Made by a program: the position numbers and the translations under genes. A model generated the notes under the pieces. The model saw only the letters and a list, made by a program, of their open reading frames with translations. It was not told the origin of the DNA and did not search any database. From assembly GCF_029626145.1 (NCBI RefSeq), contig NZ_JARUBJ010000002.1, positions 6,959,753-7,023,752 of the forward strand: 64,000 bases of DNA. The letters run 5' to 3'. This stretch comes from Micromonospora sp. WMMD961 (GTDB taxonomy: Bacteria; Actinomycetota; Actinomycetes; Mycobacteriales; Micromonosporaceae). Positions 1 through 7,718 of the stretch are shown piece after piece (positions within the stretch are counted from its first letter, which is position 1; each line of letters opens with the position of its first letter).

Positions 1-408
1 CAGAAGAACGAGCAGCGCGATCGGCAGCAGGTTGACCAGCAGGCTCACCCAGATGCTGTCCGAGGAGACCTTGACGTCGGCCGGACCGGTGACCCGGTTG
101 GCCGCCTTGGCGTCCAGCACCTCGTTCCAGATCTGGTCACCAGCCTGGTACGGGAACTGAGCCTCGATCTTGTCGGTCTCGGTCTTGCCGAACTTCGTCT
201 TCTGAGCGAGGTCCAGCTGGACCGTCTGCTCCTTGTCCTGGAAGACGACCTTGTTGATCTTGGCGGTGTGCAGCTGATCGAGCGCAACGGAAGTGTCCAC
301 GCGGTGGTAGCTGGGACCAGCGGTGAACAGTTGACTGAGCACAACGGCGCCGAGGATGACCAGGATGATCCAGACCACCGGTCGGCGGAAGAAACGCGTA
401 CGTTCCAT
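1..408 (-). CDS. ftsH: FtsH ATP-dependent zinc metalloprotease, N-terminal part (cut by window edge)
   Basis: The 136 visible codons begin MERTRFFRRPVV, followed by a membrane segment (about residues 11-30), a periplasmic-type domain and a second membrane segment running off the left edge. This is the FtsH N-terminal layout: two membrane helices around a small external domain, before the AAA+ ATPase and HExxH protease, which are outside the window. FtsH is a membrane-anchored hexamer that degrades misfolded membrane proteins and some regulators. The ATG at 406-408 was chosen because no in-frame start codon was seen upstream back to about 600. A GGAGG lies about 25 nt upstream, too far to be an ordinary ribosome binding site. 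It follows hpt on the same strand, the usual tilS-hpt-ftsH order. Confidence 0.9.
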   Translation of the reverse strand, partial: MERTRFFRRPVVWIILVILGAVVLSQLFTAGPSYHRVDTSVALDQLHTAKINKVVFQDKEQTVQLDLAQKTKFGKTETDKIEAQFPYQAGDQIWNEVLDAKAANRVTGPADVKVSSDSIWVSLLVNLLPIALLVLL

Positions 409-830
409 ACTGTTGTCGAGCGCCGGGGCGCCCGCATCCTCCTGATCGACGTCCTGACCGTCTGATGGTGTCGCCGCGTCGTGCGGCGGCCGGAGCCGCC
501 GTGCGGGCCGGCCTCGACCCCGAGGCGCGAAAACTGCCGCGCCGCGGTCATTCGACGGTACACCGTGTACGCGAGGAGTGAGCTTGCGAGCCCCGCAGTC
601 GTGCACCATCAAACGCCCCGGGTCGGAACCGGCGTGGCGAGGAGTCCGGCCCGGCCACCCGAACGCCCGGTCACGCGGTCGAGGGGGTCGGGCGCGGAGT
701 AACCTCCGGGCCACCGTGGTCCACGGTAACCGCAACACCTGAGAGCGCGCTGAACGTCGGCTTGATGGATGCCGATGCGAAGGGGCCTCACGCCGCCGCC
801 GAGCCGTCGCTACGGCTCAGAACCCGGGTG
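409..830. other. Intergenic region between hpt and ftsH
   Basis: About 420 bp with no convincing gene. Open frames on both strands have arginine-rich compositions typical of antisense noise in high-GC DNA. It contains one copy of the short repeat described at 571-601. The ftsH promoter should lie here, but I cannot pick convincing -35 and -10 elements. Confidence 0.6.
571..601 (+). repeat. Interspersed repeat, copy 1 (GCGAGGAGTGAGC ... TTGCGAGCCCCGCAGTCG)
   Basis: A 13-nt GCGAGGAGTGAGC joins directly to the 18-nt TTGCGAGCCCCGCAGTCG. The same two blocks recur at 28054-28089, separated there by 5 extra bases. The second block can fold as a small hairpin (TGCG/CGCA). Two near-identical copies 27 kb apart indicate a dispersed repeat family of unknown function. 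Confidence 0.7.
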
Positions 831-1406
831 TCAGGAGCGGGCGTAGACCTCGGGCTTGAGCACGCCGACGTACGGCAGCTCCCGGTAGCGCTCGGCGAAG
901 TCCAGGCCGTACCCGACCACGAACTCGGTGGGGATGTCGAAGCCGACGTACTTCACCGGGACCGGCACCTTGACCGCGTCCGGCTTGCGGAACAGCGCGA
1001 CCACCTCGACGCTCGCCGCCGAGCGCGACTCCAGGTAGCGCAGCAGCCAGGAGAGGGTGAGCCCGGAGTCGACGATGTCCTCGACGACCACCACGTGCCG
1101 ACCGGCGATGTCCCGGTCCAGGTCCTTGAGGATGCGGACGACCCCGGACGAGGTGGTGCCCTGGCCGTAGGAGGAGATGGCCATGAAGTCCAGCTCGGCC
1201 GGCGGGCCGTTGCGGCCCAGGGCCCGCGCGAAGTCCGCCATGAACATCACCGCACCCTTGAGTACGCACACCAGCAGCAGCCCGTCGCCCACGTGGGCGT
1301 AGTCGGCGGAGACCTGCTTGGCCAGCTCCGCCGTCTTCTCGCGGATCTGCGCCTCGGAAATGATCACGTGGTCGATGTCGGCGTCGTACCAGGAGCCGTC
1401 AGCCAT
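831..1406 (-). CDS. hpt: Hypoxanthine phosphoribosyltransferase
   Basis: A 191-residue protein of normal length for the family. It transfers phosphoribose from PRPP to hypoxanthine or guanine, making IMP or GMP in purine salvage in the cytosol. The PRPP-binding loop is clear at residues 105-117 (VVVVEDIVDSGLT, with paired acidic residues E109 and D110). The open frame continues upstream, but MADGSWYDAD at 1406 is the first plausible start. An AGGAG ends only 2 nt before this ATG, so initiation is not textbook. It lies between tilS and ftsH on the same strand, as in many actinobacteria, although here a regulator on the other strand separates it from tilS. Confidence 0.93.
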   Translation of the reverse strand: MADGSWYDADIDHVIISEAQIREKTAELAKQVSADYAHVGDGLLLVCVLKGAVMFMADFARALGRNGPPAELDFMAISSYGQGTTSSGVVRILKDLDRDIAGRHVVVVEDIVDSGLTLSWLLRYLESRSAASVEVVALFRKPDAVKVPVPVKYVGFDIPTEFVVGYGLDFAERYRELPYVGVLKPEVYARS

Positions 1407-1442
1407 GACTCCTAGCCTGCCGTACGTCCGATGGCCTCCGTC

Positions 1443-1474
1443 GGCGGGGCCGCACCTTTTGGCGCGGTCCCGCC
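1443..1474 (-). terminator. Possible hairpin terminator between the 45-residue protein and hpt
   Basis: An 11-bp inverted repeat with one mismatch (GGCGGGGCCGC at 1443-1453, GCGGTCCCGCC at 1464-1474) around a 10-nt loop. It lies downstream of the small gene at 1507-1644 on the minus strand. There is no clear U-run, so it is only a candidate. Confidence 0.3.
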
Positions 1475-1506
1475 AGGGATTTTCTCGGCAAACTGCACTA
1501 ATGGCA

Positions 1507-1644
1507 TCAGTTGGTGCGTGACCGCCAACGGCGGCCGTCGTCAGTGGGCTTCCAGTCGGCCGAGTCGTGACTGTCGACGGTGAGGCCGGCCGCCGAGGCG
1601 GCGACGAGCAGGACGAGGAACAGGAGGAAGAGTAGGAACTCCAT
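1507..1644 (-). CDS. Small single-pass membrane protein, 45 residues, function unknown
   Basis: MEFLLFLLFLVLLVAASAAG forms one membrane helix, followed by a short charged tail containing DSHDSADWKP and ending RSRTN. The helix-then-DSxDSxDW pattern looks like the small conserved membrane peptides found in actinobacteria, but I cannot name a family with certainty. The ATG at 1642-1644 follows AGCGCCGCC, a weak ribosome binding site. It sits between hpt and the divergent AraC-type regulator. It is too short for many gene finders, but the strong hydrophobic start and ordered tail argue for a real gene. Confidence 0.6.
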   Translation of the reverse strand: MEFLLFLLFLVLLVAASAAGLTVDSHDSADWKPTDDGRRWRSRTN

Positions 1645-1782
1645 GGCGGCGCTCGCTTTCGCATGATTGCTGTCGGTTTCGCCGCCGGTGCGCACCGGAC
1701 TGAGACCAGTCTGCGGCCACTCGCGCCGACCGGACAGTGGCAGCAATGCCATTGGTCATCGATTTACTGCCACCCGTCGGGT

Positions 1783-1788
1783 TACCCT
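1783..1788 (+). promoter_or_regulatory. -10-like hexamer for a leaderless start of the AraC-type regulator
   Basis: TACCCT ends exactly 6 nt before the ATG at 1795, placing the transcription start on or next to the start codon. No convincing -35 box is visible. No ribosome binding site precedes the ATG. Confidence 0.5.
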
Positions 1789-1794
1789 CGTCAC

Positions 1795-2757
1795 ATGCTC
1801 CGGTCCGTTGCCGTTCTCGCCCTCGACCAGGTCGCCCCCTTCGAGCTCGGCGTGCTCGCCGAGGTTTTCGGCACCGACCGCACCGCCGACGGATTTCCCG
1901 CCTACCGCTTCCAGGTGTGCAGCCCCGACGGCGCTCCGGTGCGTACGTCGTCCGGCTTCCACCTCACCCCGCACGCCGACCTCGACCCGATCGACGAGGC
2001 CGACCTGGTGGCCGTTCCCGCGCACAGCCAGGGCACCACCGTCCCCGGCCCCGTGCTGGACGCACTACGCCGAGCCGACGCCCGCGGAGCGCACCTGTTC
2101 AGCGTCTGCTCCGGGGCCTTCCTGCTCGGCGAGGCCGGGCTGCTGGACGACCGGGAGTGCACGACCCACTGGCGGTACGTGGACGAGCTGCAACGCCGGC
2201 ACCCCCGCGCCCGGGTGCGGTGCAACTCGCTCTACGTCCAGGACGGCCGGCTACTCACCAGCGCCGGCACCGCAGCAGGCATCGACGCCTGCCTGCACCT
2301 GGTCCGCCAGGAGCACGGCTCGGCCACCGCGACCCGGCTGGCCCGGCGGATGGTGGTCCCGCCGCACCGTGACGGCGGCCAGTCCCAGTACGTCGAGGCG
2401 CCCATCCCGAAGGCGCCCGAGGCCCCCACCCTGGAGCCGGTGCTGGAGTGGCTGATGGGTCACCTGGACCGGACGATCACCGTGGAGGAGTTGGCCGCTC
2501 GCGCCGGCATGGCACCCCGCACGTTCGCCCGCCGCTTCCGCGCCGAGACCGGCACCACGCCACACGACTGGCTCACCAACCAGCGGGTGCTACTGGCCCG
2601 GCGACTGCTGGAGGAGACCCCGTTGAGCGTGGAGGCGGTCGCCGACCAGGCCGGCTTCGGCGACGCGGCGGCGCTTCGCCACCACTTCAGCCGCCGGGTC
2701 GGCGCCACCCCACACAGCTACCGGACCACCTTCCGGGACCGGGCGCACAGCGGCTGA
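1795..2757 (+). CDS. GlxA-family transcriptional regulator (DJ-1/PfpI-like domain plus AraC helix-turn-helix)
   Basis: A 320-residue protein with two domains. Residues 1 to about 170 form a DJ-1/PfpI-like fold, including the nucleophile-elbow segment FSVCSGAFLLGEAG. Residues about 215-315 form the double helix-turn-helix of AraC regulators (TVEELAARAGMAPRTFARRF and SVEAVADQAGFGDAAALRHHF). GlxA-type proteins are DNA-binding regulators whose first domain is thought to sense a ligand; the ligand here is unknown. The frame is open upstream, but ATG 1795 starts MLRSVAVLALD, where homology should begin, and fits the leaderless -10. The gene is a plus-strand insertion in an otherwise minus-strand tilS-hpt-ftsH run. 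Confidence 0.88.
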   Translation: MLRSVAVLALDQVAPFELGVLAEVFGTDRTADGFPAYRFQVCSPDGAPVRTSSGFHLTPHADLDPIDEADLVAVPAHSQGTTVPGPVLDALRRADARGAHLFSVCSGAFLLGEAGLLDDRECTTHWRYVDELQRRHPRARVRCNSLYVQDGRLLTSAGTAAGIDACLHLVRQEHGSATATRLARRMVVPPHRDGGQSQYVEAPIPKAPEAPTLEPVLEWLMGHLDRTITVEELAARAGMAPRTFARRFRAETGTTPHDWLTNQRVLLARRLLEETPLSVEAVADQAGFGDAAALRHHFSRRVGATPHSYRTTFRDRAHSG

Positions 2758-2879
2758 CACCAACTCCGCCGACCGCACGGCCCGGCCAGGCGACCGACGC
2801 CAGCGCCCCGCTCTGCCTCAAGCCGCGCACCACCCGGCGGTCCGGAATCGTGGGTCGGTTGACGCACAGTGAAGGGCAT

Positions 2880-3872
2880 TCAACTGGCCGCCACGGGTGC
2901 TAGCCGGTCGGCGCGACGGAGCACCCGGACCCCCCCGGGCAGGTCCGCCGGGCCCTGACCGTGCCACTCGGTGACCAGGGCGTCCAGCGCGTTGACATGC
3001 CGGTGCGACAACGCACCCGGCTGGGCGCCCAGCTCCCGCGCCCAAGCGTGCAGCACCCGGCCGCGTACCGCGGGGGCCAGGGCGAGTAGCGCGGGCGCGG
3101 AGAGCCCGCCGTCGGGGTGCCGAGCCGCCGCCAGCGCTGCCCCCGCCACCTCGTCGAGCGCGGCGTTGTCGGCCGCCACCAACCGGGCGGTCCGCGCGAG
3201 GTTGTCCACCACCCCGGGCCCGAGCGCCCGCACCAACGCCGGGAGCAGGTCGGCCCGCACCCGGGAGCGGGCGTACGACGGGTCGGTGTTGTGCGGGTCC
3301 TGCCATGGGCGCAGCCCGAGCACGGCGCACGCGGCGCGCGTCTGGTCCCGGCCGATCTCCAGCAGCGGGCGCAGCAGCGGCACACCGTCCAGCTCCCGCC
3401 GGACCGGCATCCCGGCCAGCCCGCGTGGGCCGGCGCCCCGGGCGAGCGCGAGCAGCACCGTCTCCGCCTGGTCGTCACGGGTGTGCCCGGTGAGCACCGC
3501 GACCGCGTCGTGCTGCCGGGCAGCCTCGGCCAGCGCCTCGTAACGGGCGTCCCGGGCTGCTGCCTCCGGCCCACCCGAGCGCCCGGCCACCTCCACCCGG
3601 ACCACGGACGTGGCCGTGAAACCGGCCCCACTGGCCCAGGCAGCCACCGCCTCGGCGCGCTCCGCGGAGCCGTCCTGCAGACCGTGGTCGACGGTGACGA
3701 GCACCGTGCCGCGACCCAGCCGGGGTGCCACGAAGACGGTGGCCGCCGCGAGGGCGAGCGAGTCGGCGCCGCCCGAGCAGGCGACAAGCACCGGCCCGTC
3801 CGACGCCAGGCCGGTCAGCGCACGGCGGACCGCCACCCGGATCGCGGCCACCGGCGGGGCGAGCGCGGCCAC
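2880..3872 (-). CDS. tilS: tRNA(Ile)-lysidine synthase
   Basis: A 330-residue N-type PP-loop ATPase. The nucleotide-binding SGGADS motif is at residues 33-38. TilS attaches lysine to the wobble cytidine of tRNA-Ile(CAU), so that the tRNA reads AUA and is charged with isoleucine. The GTG start at 3870-3872 lies 10 nt after the stop of the metalloprotease gene, suggesting translational coupling. Its place just upstream of hpt is conserved in actinobacteria. Confidence 0.9.
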   Translation of the reverse strand: MAALAPPVAAIRVAVRRALTGLASDGPVLVACSGGADSLALAAATVFVAPRLGRGTVLVTVDHGLQDGSAERAEAVAAWASGAGFTATSVVRVEVAGRSGGPEAAARDARYEALAEAARQHDAVAVLTGHTRDDQAETVLLALARGAGPRGLAGMPVRRELDGVPLLRPLLEIGRDQTRAACAVLGLRPWQDPHNTDPSYARSRVRADLLPALVRALGPGVVDNLARTARLVAADNAALDEVAGAALAAARHPDGGLSAPALLALAPAVRGRVLHAWARELGAQPGALSHRHVNALDALVTEWHGQGPADLPGGVRVLRRADRLAPVAAS

Positions 3873-3882
3873 CGGCGGGTGG

Positions 3883-4953
3883 TCAGCCAGCGGCCGGGAA
3901 GGTGCCGGCCGGGCCGTGCACGCGGGCCACCCAGGCGTCCGGGTCGCCCAACTCCGACAGCCGGGGCAGGGTGAGCGGGGAGTTGAAGATGGAGTTGAAG
4001 CCCTCCATGCCGACCCGCTCCACCACGCCGTGCACGAACTTGCGCCCCTCGGCGTACTGGCGCATCTTGACGTCCACGCCGAGCAGCCGGCGGATCGCCT
4101 TCTCCAGCGGGTTGCCGGCCTCCCGGCGGCGGTTGAACGACGCCCGGATCCGCTCCACGCTCGGGATCACCTGGGGGCCGACGCCGTCCATGACGAACTC
4201 GGCGTGCCCCTCCAGCAGGGTCATCAGCGCGGTGAGCCGGTCCAGCACGGCCCGCTGGGCCGGGGTCTGCACGATGTCCAGCACGCTGGTGCGGCTGTCC
4301 TGGTCGCGGACCGCCTCGGACAGGGTGGCCACGCCGCGCCGCAAGCGCTCGACCAGGTGCTCGCTCCCGCTGGAGGAGGCGTCGACGAACGCCTGCACCT
4401 CACTCAGGAAGTAGGCCCGCATCCACGGGACGGCCGTGAACTGGGTCCGGTGGGTCACCTCGTGCAGGCAGACCCAGAGGCGGAAGTCCCGTGGGTCCGC
4501 ACCGAGCTTGCGCTCGACCTCGACGATGTTCGGTGCGACCAGCAGCAGTTGGCCCGGGTCGGCCGAGAAGACCTCGTACTGGCCGAGCACCCGGCCGGAG
4601 AGGTAGGCCAGCACCGTCCCGGCCTGCACCCCGGTCAACCGGGACCCGATCGCCTCGGTCAACGCGCCCGGCTGCTTGTCGCCGGAGAGCCGACTCACCA
4701 GCGGGGTGATCACCTCACGAAGGCCGGCGATGTTGGTCGCCGCCCAGTCGCGGCGGTCGACCACCCGCACCGGCGGGTGCGCCACCTGCGCCTTCAACCC
4801 CGTGTAGTCGGCCACGTGCCCGGCCGCCTCATCGGTCAGCCGACGCAGGTCGCCGACCACGTCGGTGGCCTCGGCGTACGACACCCGGGGGCCCGACTTG
4901 CTCAACGCCCCCGCGGTGGCGGCGGCCAGATCCCAGTCCACGAACTGCGCCAT
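3883..4953 (-). CDS. Zinc-dependent metalloprotease-like protein (DUF2342 type)
   Basis: A 356-residue protein starting MAQFVDWDLAAAT. HEVTHRTQF (HEVTH at residues 164-168) fits the HExxH zinc-binding and catalytic motif. I relate it to the actinobacterial DUF2342 family, also annotated as a zinc-dependent metalloprotease or a coenzyme-F420-linked protein; its substrate is unknown. There is no signal peptide or membrane helix, so it is probably cytosolic. The start was set at the internal methionine because the nine upstream codons look like leader sequence. It lies between dacB and tilS on the same strand, a common actinobacterial order. Confidence 0.82.
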   Translation of the reverse strand: MAQFVDWDLAAATAGALSKSGPRVSYAEATDVVGDLRRLTDEAAGHVADYTGLKAQVAHPPVRVVDRRDWAATNIAGLREVITPLVSRLSGDKQPGALTEAIGSRLTGVQAGTVLAYLSGRVLGQYEVFSADPGQLLLVAPNIVEVERKLGADPRDFRLWVCLHEVTHRTQFTAVPWMRAYFLSEVQAFVDASSSGSEHLVERLRRGVATLSEAVRDQDSRTSVLDIVQTPAQRAVLDRLTALMTLLEGHAEFVMDGVGPQVIPSVERIRASFNRRREAGNPLEKAIRRLLGVDVKMRQYAEGRKFVHGVVERVGMEGFNSIFNSPLTLPRLSELGDPDAWVARVHGPAGTFPAAG

Positions 4954-5056
4954 GAACCCACCGTACCCGCGCCGCGACACCCCGGCCCGGCCTCGCGTCC
5001 TCGATCGACGCCGATGGCGGCTCCGGCAGGGGCCGGACGATCCCGCCCGGCGACGG

Positions 5057-7003
5057 TCAGCCGCAGCCGCAGCCGGCCAACGCGGCGGTGATCCGGTCCA
5101 GCGCCGGTTGGGCGGTCTCCTTCCCGCCCGGCACCTGGTCGCTGAGCACGGCGAAGGTGAGCAGTCGACCGTCGGCGGTGGTGACCAGGCCCGCGATGGA
5201 GTGCACGGCGGTCAGCGTGCCGGTCTTGGCGCGGACGCTGCCCGCACCGGCGGCGGTGCCGGGGGTGTTCCGGTAGCGCTCGTCCAAGGTGCCGGACCAG
5301 CCGCCCACCGGCAGACCACCGAACACGCCGGCCAACTCAGGGTGGTCCGGGCTGGCCGCCAGGCGGATCAGGTCGGTCAGCAGCGACGGGCTGATCCGGT
5401 TGCGGCGGGACAACCCGCTGCCGTCGGAAAGGGTGATCTCGTCGGCCGGCAGGCCCAACTCGGCCACCTGCGCGTCCATCGCGGCGGCACCGCCGTCGAA
5501 CGAGGCCGGCTGGTTGCGGGCCAACGCGACCTGGCGGGCCAACGCCTCGGCCACCAGGTTGTCACTCTCGCTGATCATGATGTCGACCATCCGGATCAGC
5601 GGCGGGGACTGCACCACCCCCAGCTCGACGCCCGGCGCAGGGGTGCCACCGGCCGCAGCCTGGGTCGGGGCCGGCGCCGTGCCGCGTTTCACGGCGTCGG
5701 CCGGCACGCCGAGCAGCCGGGCGAAGGCTTTGCCGGCGGCCAGGTCCGGCTCGGCGAACCGCGCGGCAGCCCCGTGGGCGACCCCCGGGTCCCTGCGCGC
5801 GCCGTCGGTCATCAGCGCGGTCACCGCCCCACCGGACCCGCCGGTGGGGATGTCGTCGTCCCAGCCCGGGCCGTAGACCGGGCCGGAATAGACCGAGCCG
5901 TCGACCGTCACACTGGTCGGGGTGGCCCCACCGAGCGCGGTGCGCACCTGGGCGGCCAGGTCGTCCAGGCGCGCCGCTCCCGGGTAGTAGCCCTTCTTGT
6001 CGATGGCCAGGGTCGGATCGCCACCACCGATGATCACCACTTCGCCGGCCTTCGCGCCGGCCACCGCACGGGTGGGTATCCGGTAGCCGGGTCCACGGGC
6101 GGCCAGCACCGTCACCCCGGTCGCCAGCTTGGTCACCGAGGCGGGCACCGTGCCGTCGTCCGCCCCCTTGGCGAACAGTGTCTGGCCGGAGATCACATCG
6201 GCCACCGAGACGTTCACCCGGCTGCCGAGGGCAGCGGCCCCGACCAGCGGGTCGAGCACGGCACGAACCCCGTCCGCGGTGGGCAGCGGGGCATTCGGAT
6301 CCGGGCCGGCCAGCACATCCGACGGAGCGGGATCCGGGGTCACCCCGGCAGCCGTCGGGCCGGATCCGGCGTCGTCGCCGAGCCATCCGGCGACCGGGCC
6401 GGGCCGGGTGACGCCGACGCCGACGCCGGCGAGCACCAGCAGCACCACGACGGCCAGCAGCACCGCCGAGCGTCGCCGGCGCCCCGGCGGGACGGGTACG
6501 GGTGCCGGCGCGGCATCGGCGGGCGCGGGCAGCGCGGAGATCGGCGGACCCAGCGGCGGGACTCCGCCGGGGGCGTTCGGGGTGTGGCCGGAAGCCGGGC
6601 TGACCGGCGCGGGACTGACCGGGACCGACGCACTGCCACGCGGCGAACCACCCGACGCGGGACTGACCGGGACCGACGCACTGCCACGTGGCGAACCACC
6701 CGACGCCGGACTGACCGGCACCGACGCACTCCCACGCGGCGAACCACCCGCCGGTCGGTCACCGCCGAGCACCGGGAAGCGGCCGTTGTTCGGGCCGGGC
6801 GGAGGTGATCCGCCCGGCGGGCGCCAGGGCAGCGGCGGGGGCCTCTCGGGCGACGTCTCCGGTGCCTGGTTCGCCGGCTCGGGAGTCCGCGGAAGGTGGG
6901 CCTCAGGCACCGGGACGCGACCCGTCGCACCGCCGGAACCGGATCGTCCGGTACCGTGCGCGGAGCCCCCGTCCGGGCGGTAGTGTGAATCTTCCCTCCC
7001 CAC
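5057..7003 (-). CDS. dacB: D-alanyl-D-alanine carboxypeptidase / PBP4 family (DacB) with a long proline-rich head
   Basis: A 648-residue peptidoglycan hydrolase that trims or cleaves D-Ala-D-Ala cross-links outside the membrane. Residues 1-175 are a Pro/Gly/Ser-rich cytoplasmic region with three 16-residue repeats (86-133). A single membrane anchor follows at about 178-198. The catalytic domain has all three penicillin-binding motifs: SVTK (S289, K292), SDN (480-482) and KTG (593-595). The GTG start at 7001-7003 has a strong GGAGG upstream. It is the first gene of the minus-strand run toward tilS and is divergent from ppa. The mature domain length fits PBP4; only the head is unusual. Confidence 0.92.
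   Translation of the reverse strand: MGREDSHYRPDGGSAHGTGRSGSGGATGRVPVPEAHLPRTPEPANQAPETSPERPPPLPWRPPGGSPPPGPNNGRFPVLGGDRPAGGSPRGSASVPVSPASGGSPRGSASVPVSPASGGSPRGSASVPVSPAPVSPASGHTPNAPGGVPPLGPPISALPAPADAAPAPVPVPPGRRRRSAVLLAVVVLLVLAGVGVGVTRPGPVAGWLGDDAGSGPTAAGVTPDPAPSDVLAGPDPNAPLPTADGVRAVLDPLVGAAALGSRVNVSVADVISGQTLFAKGADDGTVPASVTKLATGVTVLAARGPGYRIPTRAVAGAKAGEVVIIGGGDPTLAIDKKGYYPGAARLDDLAAQVRTALGGATPTSVTVDGSVYSGPVYGPGWDDDIPTGGSGGAVTALMTDGARRDPGVAHGAAARFAEPDLAAGKAFARLLGVPADAVKRGTAPAPTQAAAGGTPAPGVELGVVQSPPLIRMVDIMISESDNLVAEALARQVALARNQPASFDGGAAAMDAQVAELGLPADEITLSDGSGLSRRNRISPSLLTDLIRLAASPDHPELAGVFGGLPVGGWSGTLDERYRNTPGTAAGAGSVRAKTGTLTAVHSIAGLVTTADGRLLTFAVLSDQVPGGKETAQPALDRITAALAGCGCG
6605..6748 (-). 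repeat. Three 48-bp tandem repeats inside dacB
   Basis: Three consecutive 48-bp units encode GGSPRGSASVPVSPAS (residues 86-101, 102-117 and 118-133; the last residue of the third is P). They lie in the low-complexity cytoplasmic head of DacB and keep the frame. Such in-frame units change copy number easily by slippage or recombination. Confidence 0.9.
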
Positions 7004-7154
7004 GACCCCCTCCTCCCCCAGCGAAAATCGGCTTGGGTGACACTACTTCGGTCCGAAGACTATGCGGCGGCCGGAGTCGGCGGGTGGGCATTCACCTGTC
7101 CGGAGGGCGCCAGTGGTTCCGTTAGCCAGCGTGGGCAGACGAGGGAGCGTGCAG

Positions 7155-7661
7155 ATGGATTTCGACGTGACGGTTGAGATCCCCAAGGGTCACCGGAACA
7201 AGTACGAGGTGGACCACAAGACCGGCCGCATCCGGCTGGATCGCACCCTCTTCACCTCTACTCAATACCCGGCCGACTACGGGTTCATCGAGGGCACGCT
7301 GGGCGAGGACGGCGATCCGCTGGACGCCCTGGTGCTGGTCCCCGAGCCGACCTTCCCGGGTTGTCTGATCCGCTGCCGCACCATCGGCATGTTCCGGATG
7401 ACCGACGAGAAGGGCGGGGACGACAAGGTCCTCTGCGTGCCCTACGAGGACCCTCGCCAGGAGCACCTGCGCGACATCCACCACCTCGGCGAGTTCGACC
7501 GGCTGGAGATCCAGCACTTCTTCGAGGTTTACAAGGACCTGGAGCCCGGCAAGTCGGTGGAGGGCGCGACCTGGGTCGGCCGCACCGAGGCCGAGGCCGA
7601 GATCCACGCCTCCTACCAGCGGGCCCGGGACGCCGAGGCGCGTGGCGAATCCATTCACTGA
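7155..7661 (+). CDS. ppa: Inorganic pyrophosphatase
   Basis: A 168-residue family I soluble pyrophosphatase. It splits pyrophosphate into phosphate, pulling biosynthetic reactions forward. The signature [11 protein letters not shown] contains the metal-binding aspartates D52, D54 and D57. Conserved residues in [10 protein letters not shown] (substrate contacts) and [11 protein letters not shown] are also present. ATG 7155 follows GAGGGAG at a normal distance. The gene diverges from dacB across a 150-bp gap and converges on eccD, with a strong shared terminator. Confidence 0.96.
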   Translation: MDFDVTVEIPKGHRNKYEVDHKTGRIRLDRTLFTSTQYPADYGFIEGTLGEDGDPLDALVLVPEPTFPGCLIRCRTIGMFRMTDEKGGDDKVLCVPYEDPRQEHLRDIHHLGEFDRLEIQHFFEVYKDLEPGKSVEGATWVGRTEAEAEIHASYQRARDAEARGESIH

Positions 7662-7674
7662 CGACCGTTGACGC

Positions 7675-7718
7675 ACCGGGCCCGGGGGCCGCTCAGCCGA
7701 GCAGCCCCCGGGCCCGGT
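7675..7718. terminator. Bidirectional terminator hairpin between ppa and eccD
   Basis: A perfect 15-bp inverted repeat (ACCGGGCCCGGGGGC at 7675-7689 and its complement at 7704-7718) around a 14-nt loop. One arm lies inside the last codons of eccD (RARGLLG), so the hairpin overlaps coding sequence. It serves the converging ends of ppa and eccD. Confidence 0.75.

Noticed and set aside
4865..6808. Long plus-strand open frame opposite dacB and the metalloprotease gene
   Set aside because: Its protein is rich in Arg/Gly/Thr with repeats that mirror the dacB repeats; codon use and motifs belong to the minus strand.
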